Assembly: GCA_029204225.1 (NCBI GenBank)
Contig: CM055107.1
Span: forward strand, 27,913,410-27,977,409
Direction of reading: 5' to 3'
From: Diphasiastrum complanatum
Taxonomy: Eukaryota > Streptophyta > Lycopodiopsida > Lycopodiales > Lycopodiaceae
Length of the DNA: 64,000 nt
Positions within the stretch are counted from its first letter, which is position 1; every line of letters begins with the position of its first letter. The notes beneath the pieces were generated by a model, which had not been told where the DNA came from, did not search any database, and was given only the letters and a program-made list of their open reading frames with translations. A program made the translations under genes and the position numbers. Below are positions 55,926-64,000 of the stretch, piece by piece.

Positions 55926-57060
55926 TGGATAGGAGTTTTTAGAAGATAGAATTATGTTAGTAGGAGTAAGATTAAACAATAAACTTGATCATGGAGATTT
56001 AGGGTTAGCGGATGTTAGTTTTAGATCATCATTGTAGCATGCACAACATTGTGAATACTCTCATGGGATCGAACTTCCACGTGACATGAAAGATGAATCC
56101 TCTTTGTATCTTGATTGCGTTGCATGTGCTTAAAATTAGAGTTTGAGGGTGGACAAGGAAAGTTCCTACATCTTCATTTGTATACTCTAATCTTTTAAAA
56201 ATCATTTTAGGTTTTGTCTCATATCACTGATTGTAGGTCCATGTTATTGCTTGCAATTATATTTTTTATTTTCATCATATGTTGCTAGCTGACTGCCACC
56301 CACACTACAAGTTCTGGATAAGCTTGGCTTTCACTACCATTGTCCACCTCAGTATGTGAATCCACCATATCTTCGATATTAGGCCTATGTTTTTAATCTT
56401 GTCTAGCTGATATCTTTCATATTTCTGACATGGTATCAGAGTTGCTTACATACTGCTCGATCCTTATTGTCTGATTTTGAATATTTTTTGACATGTTCAT
56501 GCTTGGATGAGGCGTTCAACCATAATCTCCACTTATTATAGAGATAAATTATCAAGATTCAAAAGGTTGTGTATTTCTTGCATGAGGTGTTGGAAATGTT
56601 GCAATTAACTAATGTGAGTATTTGCGATTCTTAGACAAAGTTATAACTTGTATGAATCCTAATAGATCTCCTAGAGATTTTAAGCTAATGATTGGTTATG
56701 CCTTAAAATACATAGATATTCTAAAAAAGTTCAAACTTGGAAGCATTATGAAAATGTCTACAAGATATCACAAATAAATTTAGACTGCAATAATATTAAT
56801 TATTTATCTTCTGGACTTGATTTCTAAGGTAAGGTAGTGAGTCACCCAATGGTTTGTGTAGATTGAAATTACATGAATGTGGTCCCTTAGGCTTGCAAAT
56901 GATCAAATCCAATTGGAGGGTCTATTATTTGTGCTCCTTTAGAATATGAAAAAAGTATTTAGAACTGAAGACAAACATTACATAATCATTTATTTTTTAT
57001 GCTTGATCAAATGGAAAGGTCACACTAAGGAGAATGATATATCAGATTCAGTATAATTCT
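55926..57060. other. non-coding stretch (right arm)
   Basis: Mirror of 18480-19611. A copia-type PBS TGGTATCAGAGT lies at 56431-56442 after ATTTCTGACA, as in the left arm. No gene was recognised. Confidence 0.45.
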
Positions 57061-57477
57061 TGACATGGGTAATTACGCACTTCAGTTGTCGAGATTTTTA
57101 TGGCTGCGAAATTCGACTTCGTGCTGGCTGTGTCAACCGCTCCTGAGTTGCAGCTTTTTTATCGTCTTCTATAATTGCCTTTGAAGGAATCGAAATAGTA
57201 TTTCAATATGCATCATTGGGGCAGAAATTGTAGACTGAATCTGATCCTTGCCCTCCAAATCAATAAACTAATCTTCAATAAAAGTCACATCCATATTAGT
57301 GAAAACTTTACAGGCCTTTATGTTGTCCAGACTATACATTCCATTAGAAATACAATAGCCAACAAGAATAGTTTTAAATGAATGCTCATCAAGATTCTTT
57401 ATGTTGTCCTTTGGGACATGAGCATGGCAGTGCATCCGTCTCAAATGTTTCAATGAAGATTTGGATCTTGTCCGGAC
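57061..57477 (-). pseudogene. copia integrase-tail fragment (right arm)
   Basis: Mirror of 18060-18480. The open frame at 57268-57453 differs by Trp to Arg (KHLRRMHC). Confidence 0.75.
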
Positions 57478-57698
57478 TTCATGAGGGGTTTTGCTGTCAG
57501 CCTTTAGTTACGCCTCAAAATTCCATTCAAGATCAATTATGCAATTAATAACTTTGTGAAGGTAGGCACTCCTATATTGACATGTGGAGCAACACATGGT
57601 GCGTGACGACTAGTATGTATGTAAAGAGACTATCAGTCTGACCTAAAATGAGATTAGTCAATATGGGGAGTGCATGACATCATGCACAAGCTTTTGTA

Positions 57699-57701
<3 letters not shown>

Positions 57702-57743
<42 letters not shown>
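57702..57743 (-). repeat. (TA)n microsatellite, right arm
   Basis: About 42 bases of TA. Mirror of 17792-17835. Confidence 0.95.
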
Positions 57744-57746
<3 letters not shown>

Positions 57747-57752
57747 GAAAAC

Positions 57753-60108
<2,356 letters not shown>

Positions 60109-61242
60109 TTGTGCATGAATCTAATCCCTTTCGTCATTCTTAATGGACCCGGTCGCACAGACGGGAATCAGGGGCCATCACAACACCTCAGAGGCCGCAG
60201 CCTGGAAGCCACGACCAGGACCACCGGCCTCCCGGACGCTAGACGGTCCGTACAGCCTCTACCTCGTCGGAAGAGTTCTGTGCGTGGGGATTCTGGGCTG
60301 CAACCCGGTGGCGCCGCCCGGGGGCGGGGGAGAAGGGGGGTGTGGAGACTCGAGACTCGAGAGAGAAAGGGGGCGGTGGGCTAGCTCTTTGCTTATTTTG
60401 CTGCTTTGACTGAGCGAGCGAGCTTTGGAGGCGTAGGAGATCAAATCCCTTGCCATCGCCTTTCCATGCGCAGGTCTTTGTCATCAGGAATCTCGATCCT
60501 ACTCAGCAGTTTGAGCATAGCTTGTACTTAAGGGATGATCTCTCTTTGTGCTTAGTTTAATGGTTGAGCAAGCTTGGTAACTTTCCAGCTGGGGGGATGG
60601 CATTTGACTGGAAGGGCAGGGAAGACCAGCTGCTTTTGTGGTTAAGTGTTGCATAAATTTGTGTGGCAGATCGTTTTGTAGAAGTTGGTTTCATGATTAA
60701 TTGAATAAAAGCAAGTGGTGTTCACAGCCATGATCAGGATGACCACCTCTTGCTGTGATGAATTTTAGTAGCACCAGGAGATATACTGAGCTGAGCCGAT
60801 CATAGACGCTACTTGTTGCCGCATTTTTGGACTTAAAGGATGGTATCTTGAGCGGACTTCGGCTACATCTGGTCAGAGCACCGACTGATAACCAAGGAAT
60901 GAAGTGGGGGCAGGTTTAGAAATCTAACGCGAAGTTGTTGCGGATGATCATTTCGTAAGGTAGATTGGTTGGAGCTGGTTTTGTTTCAAGTGGGTCTTAT
61001 TTGCTTGCAGGATTTTTGATGTATATAGCAAATCTGCGACAGATGGTGTGCGAAGCTGTATGCTATCATTGAATGGCTACAAAATTGTGGATTCAAACTT
61101 TTCTAGAAGTGGGATTTCGAGATATAAGGCAATAACTTGGCCTTTATTCTAGCGTGTTGATCAGTAGCTACAGCAAGAATAAGTGAACTTTGGCTGCCTA
61201 GATTTGCTTAGTGATTTCAATTCGAACACCCGAAACTGACTA
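60109..61242 (+). promoter_or_regulatory. 5' flank of the right U-box copy with GC-rich block
   Basis: Mirror of 14324-15480. The GC-rich block lacks 23 bases (junction at about 60263-60265). A TTTGCTTGCAG acceptor-like site at about 61000-61010 could end a 5'-UTR intron. Confidence 0.4.
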
Positions 61243-62527
61243 ATGTCAAAAACTGCGGAGGGCAAAACAGTCCACTCCACCAGGACATTTCCTTTGTCCT
61301 ATTTCTCTAGAGATTATGAAGGATCCCGTGACTCTATGCACGGGGCAGACATATGAGCGAGCAAACATCCAGAGATGGCTATCGTCTGGAAACAAGACTT
61401 GTCCAATCACGATGGTCAAGCTCAAGAGCTGCGATCTCATTCCTAACCACACTCTTCGCAGATTGATTCAAGACTACCATCTTACTAGTAGTTCCTTTGG
61501 TTTAAGGAAAAACGAATCACCAGCTATGGAAGTGGATGATCAGCAGCTCAATAGGCTTGTGCTAGAGATGGACAGAGATGATTCAATGCAGAGCTGTGTT
61601 AGAACTTTGTGCAGTATGGCGGAGGAGAACGTGAACAATCGATGTCGCATAGCAGATGCAGGAGCTGTGCCAGTTTTAATCCGGCTATTTCAAAAGGATC
61701 AACTTGTTGATTCGATTCCAAGCATCAAATGCCACAAAGGCTTTGATGAAATCGCAGCCTGTAGTGCTGGAGGCAACCTCTTGCAGGAAATAATATGCCT
61801 ACTGTCATTTATTCCTCTCGTGGATGAAGAAAGGAGAGCAATCGCTGACCCCCGCCCACTTGAGCGTTTACTCTGGTTTCTCCACAAGAGCAATCTCCAA
61901 ACAAGGATTCATGCAGCAAGGCTTCTGAGAAAAATCGCAGTGGTAGACGACATAATGACGCTTCTAGGACAAGTTGATGGAGTCTTCTCGGGGCTAGTGC
62001 TGCTCATCCAAGATGAGTCCGTAGGCAAACAAGGGCTGAAATCTACGTTCAAAGCGCTCTTTCAGATCTGTCTCCCGCATTGCAATCGTGTGAAGGCTGT
62101 GGAATTAGGTGTGGTGTCAGCTATACTAGAAACTATCCCCATCGCCAGAAGAAAGAACACCGAGAGAGGGTTAGCCGTTATCAGTCTCCTTTGCAGTTGT
62201 GATGAGGGTCGCCAGGCCGTGTTGAAGCATCCAGCCTCTTTCTCCATTCTCCTGCAAGCGCTCCACGTCTCTCCGAGAGCCACAGAATCGTCTATTACGA
62301 CACTTTGGGGCGCTGTTTCTTTCAATGCAAATGCTGCCGCAGAGCAGTTTGTATGGCTACACCATCAAGCGGATTCTATCTGCACGAAGCTGTTGTTGCT
62401 TTTGCATGGTGACTACAGCCACACAGCAAAATACTGTGCCATAAACCTCCTGAAGACTCTTAAAGGCAGCTGTATTCGCTCAAGCATATCAGGTCTTGAT
62501 GCTCTCGATCCTCCTCGTCAATCCTGA
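61243..62527 (+). pseudogene. U-box E3 ligase copy with frameshift in codon 8
   Basis: The native ATG at 61243 is kept, but GGCAAAACAG (61261-61270) has one A more than the left copy. The frame then ends at a TGA at 61354-61356 after 37 codons. From 61316 (ATG inside the U-box) an open frame of 403 residues appears identical to the left protein. A product starting there would lack residues 1-24, including the FLCPIS motif, and so part of the E2-binding U-box loop. It would keep the ARM-like repeats. Either it is a new pseudogene, a truncated dominant form, or a homopolymer sequencing error. Confidence 0.85.
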
Positions 62528-62599
62528 TCAGAACGTCCCACATCGGCCTGTATTAAAAACTTCTGTTCTGTGCTTTTCCTCAAGCCTATTACAACTTGC

Positions 62600-62605
62600 A
62601 ATAAA
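62600..62605 (+). terminator. polyadenylation signal, right U-box copy
   Basis: AATAAA about 75 bases after the stop codon, mirror of 12962-12967. Confidence 0.5.
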
Positions 62606-62665
62606 GAAACTAGGGCAATGCCTTTGAACACTTTATGGCAATTGTTTTTGTTTCATGTGCTGTGA

Positions 62666-62701
<36 letters not shown>

Positions 62702-64000
62702 GCATATAGACACAGACAGCTGAGTGATGAAGTTGCCTTTGGAAGCAACTACATTTATCTAGATCGTTCATGATCATTTCAGTCCTCCTTTTCTTCTTCC
62801 TATATTTCTACGAACACAATACTATGATAACTGTAATTATCTCTGAGGTGACTGCAAAAGAGGAAGACAATGTGGGACATTGTGGGTGGAAGTCAGCTGA
62901 TAAAGGCAGATCGATGCAGTAGTCAATTTAACAAGCACTACGTCCCATTATCTCAAGCCAAACTGAGCTGAGTCCATCGCCTTTCTATGATCCAATGCTG
63001 TCCAATCTGTGCGTTGGCTGAAAGATCATCACAAATACACAGTATTTGTTTGAGTAATTGCACGAAATCTATAAGTGCTACAGTCATTTTCTGGGTGATA
63101 CAGAACAACCATCGCTGCATATCAACGAACAGTATTAGCAGCCATAGCTGCACTATGCTTAGCAGCACAAACAAACAAGGAATAGTATAAAAATACTATA
63201 AAACTGTGTTGCTGACTCGCAGTTGAGGATTGTTTTCTGAGCAAAGGTGAAAAAATTAAAATACTACAGAAATCACATGCTTCAATTGCAATCAATAATT
63301 ATAGATATGCAAGATTTAAAAGGCAAATGAAGTGCTTTTCGTACCCACGTGTTAGATGACGTCCTCCATCGCAGCAGATCTGACACTACTACTACTACTA
63401 CATAATAGTACCCACTACAGTAGTAGTCTTCTGCTGTAGCCTGTCACTGCAAAAACTAGTGAAAGGCAAGTGTGTGTGCATGTACGGGACACCTGTGACC
63501 TAAGGGAGCAGTACTGTAAATTCCTTCATTAATATTAAAAGCTCAGAAGATTTTGATTTTAATACCACATTTTTTTGAAAAGTATTGTGATATTTATTTT
63601 TTTGCCTACTGGTCCAGCCTACTGGTCCAAATAAGGACACTATGATATCATATCGGTTTTTTTTTTTTTTTTTCTCAACGAAGAAGGTTTAACCATAGAT
63701 TAGCATCTCTAGGTTTTACAATTGGTGTTAAGTGTCTTCTTAGCAACCTTGACACTTGGTTCAATGGTATTTTGATTATGGGTTAACCTAAGAGATGTGT
63801 GACGAGTGTAAAGGTCACTATAAAGACCTTTTCCAAGTGTACATGATGGCAAGAGATCCCTATTGATGGGTGACATTTGTTTACGAGTCCTGCTTACACA
63901 CGTGCTTCGGCTATTTTCCAGCTTTTTACGCATCCATGTGCTTGGGCTATTCCACCTTCTCATAAATTCCCTTTTATGAACATGTCATAATGCTCTTGAG
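62606..64000. other. 3' flank of the right U-box copy
   Basis: Mirror of 11569-12961. Contains a (CT)n tract at about 62668-62699, a (CTA)n run near 63386-63402 and a poly-T run at about 63657-63674. No gene was recognised. Small differences from the left arm include a CA insertion near 63797-63803 and one base near 63361. Confidence 0.5.

Overview
The window is nuclear DNA from a land plant. It is AT-rich and dominated by decayed Ty1-copia and Ty3-gypsy LTR retrotransposons. Only two protein-coding loci look like host genes: a U-box E3 ubiquitin ligase of the PUB20-24/CMPG1 type, present twice, and a three-exon gene for a probable plastid membrane protein with a PLAT/LH2-like domain. I cannot place the species more precisely from the sequence.

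The main structure is a giant inverted duplication. Bases 11569-25510 (left arm) recur in reverse complement at 49757-64000 (right arm), separated by about 24.2 kb. The right arm runs off the window end, so its full length is unknown. The arms are nearly identical but carry real differences: a 1-base frameshift in the right U-box gene, a 270-base deletion in the left arm with AGC microhomology that removes a retroelement protease active site, a 23-base indel in a GC-rich block, and different microsatellite lengths. The left locus looks like the source, because it keeps a whole nested retroelement with matching target-site duplications, whereas the right copy stops inside that element.

Layout. 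1-3470: internally deleted copia element on the minus strand. 3511-7985: decayed copia on the plus strand, preceded by the pol tail of a second copy. 7986-9540: 5' LTR, PBS and start of gag of a gypsy element that cut into the copia RNase H. 9541-11568: no gene seen. 11569-19616: start of the left arm, with the intact U-box gene (minus strand, 13040-14323), a GC-rich block, GA and TA microsatellites and a copia scrap. 19617-35464: a complete minus-strand chromovirus-like gypsy element flanked by CTATA duplications, split by a plus-strand Athila/Tat-like element (21664-30971) that has two LTRs, an unusual set of accessory ORFs and a second truncated leader. 35465-49756: spacer, with the PLAT gene (36992-40972), a decayed gypsy integrase, an unusual six-copy alternating 17-base motif (44268-44513), unassigned ORFs and a miniature copia element with ATGAC duplications (46291-48623). 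49757-64000: right arm, with the frameshifted U-box copy (61243-62527, plus strand).

Inferred order of events: the chromovirus inserted; the Athila/Tat-like element inserted into it; both decayed, largely through C-to-T type nonsense mutations; the region was duplicated in inverted orientation; the arms then diverged slightly. The near identity of the arms means that assembly error must be excluded first.
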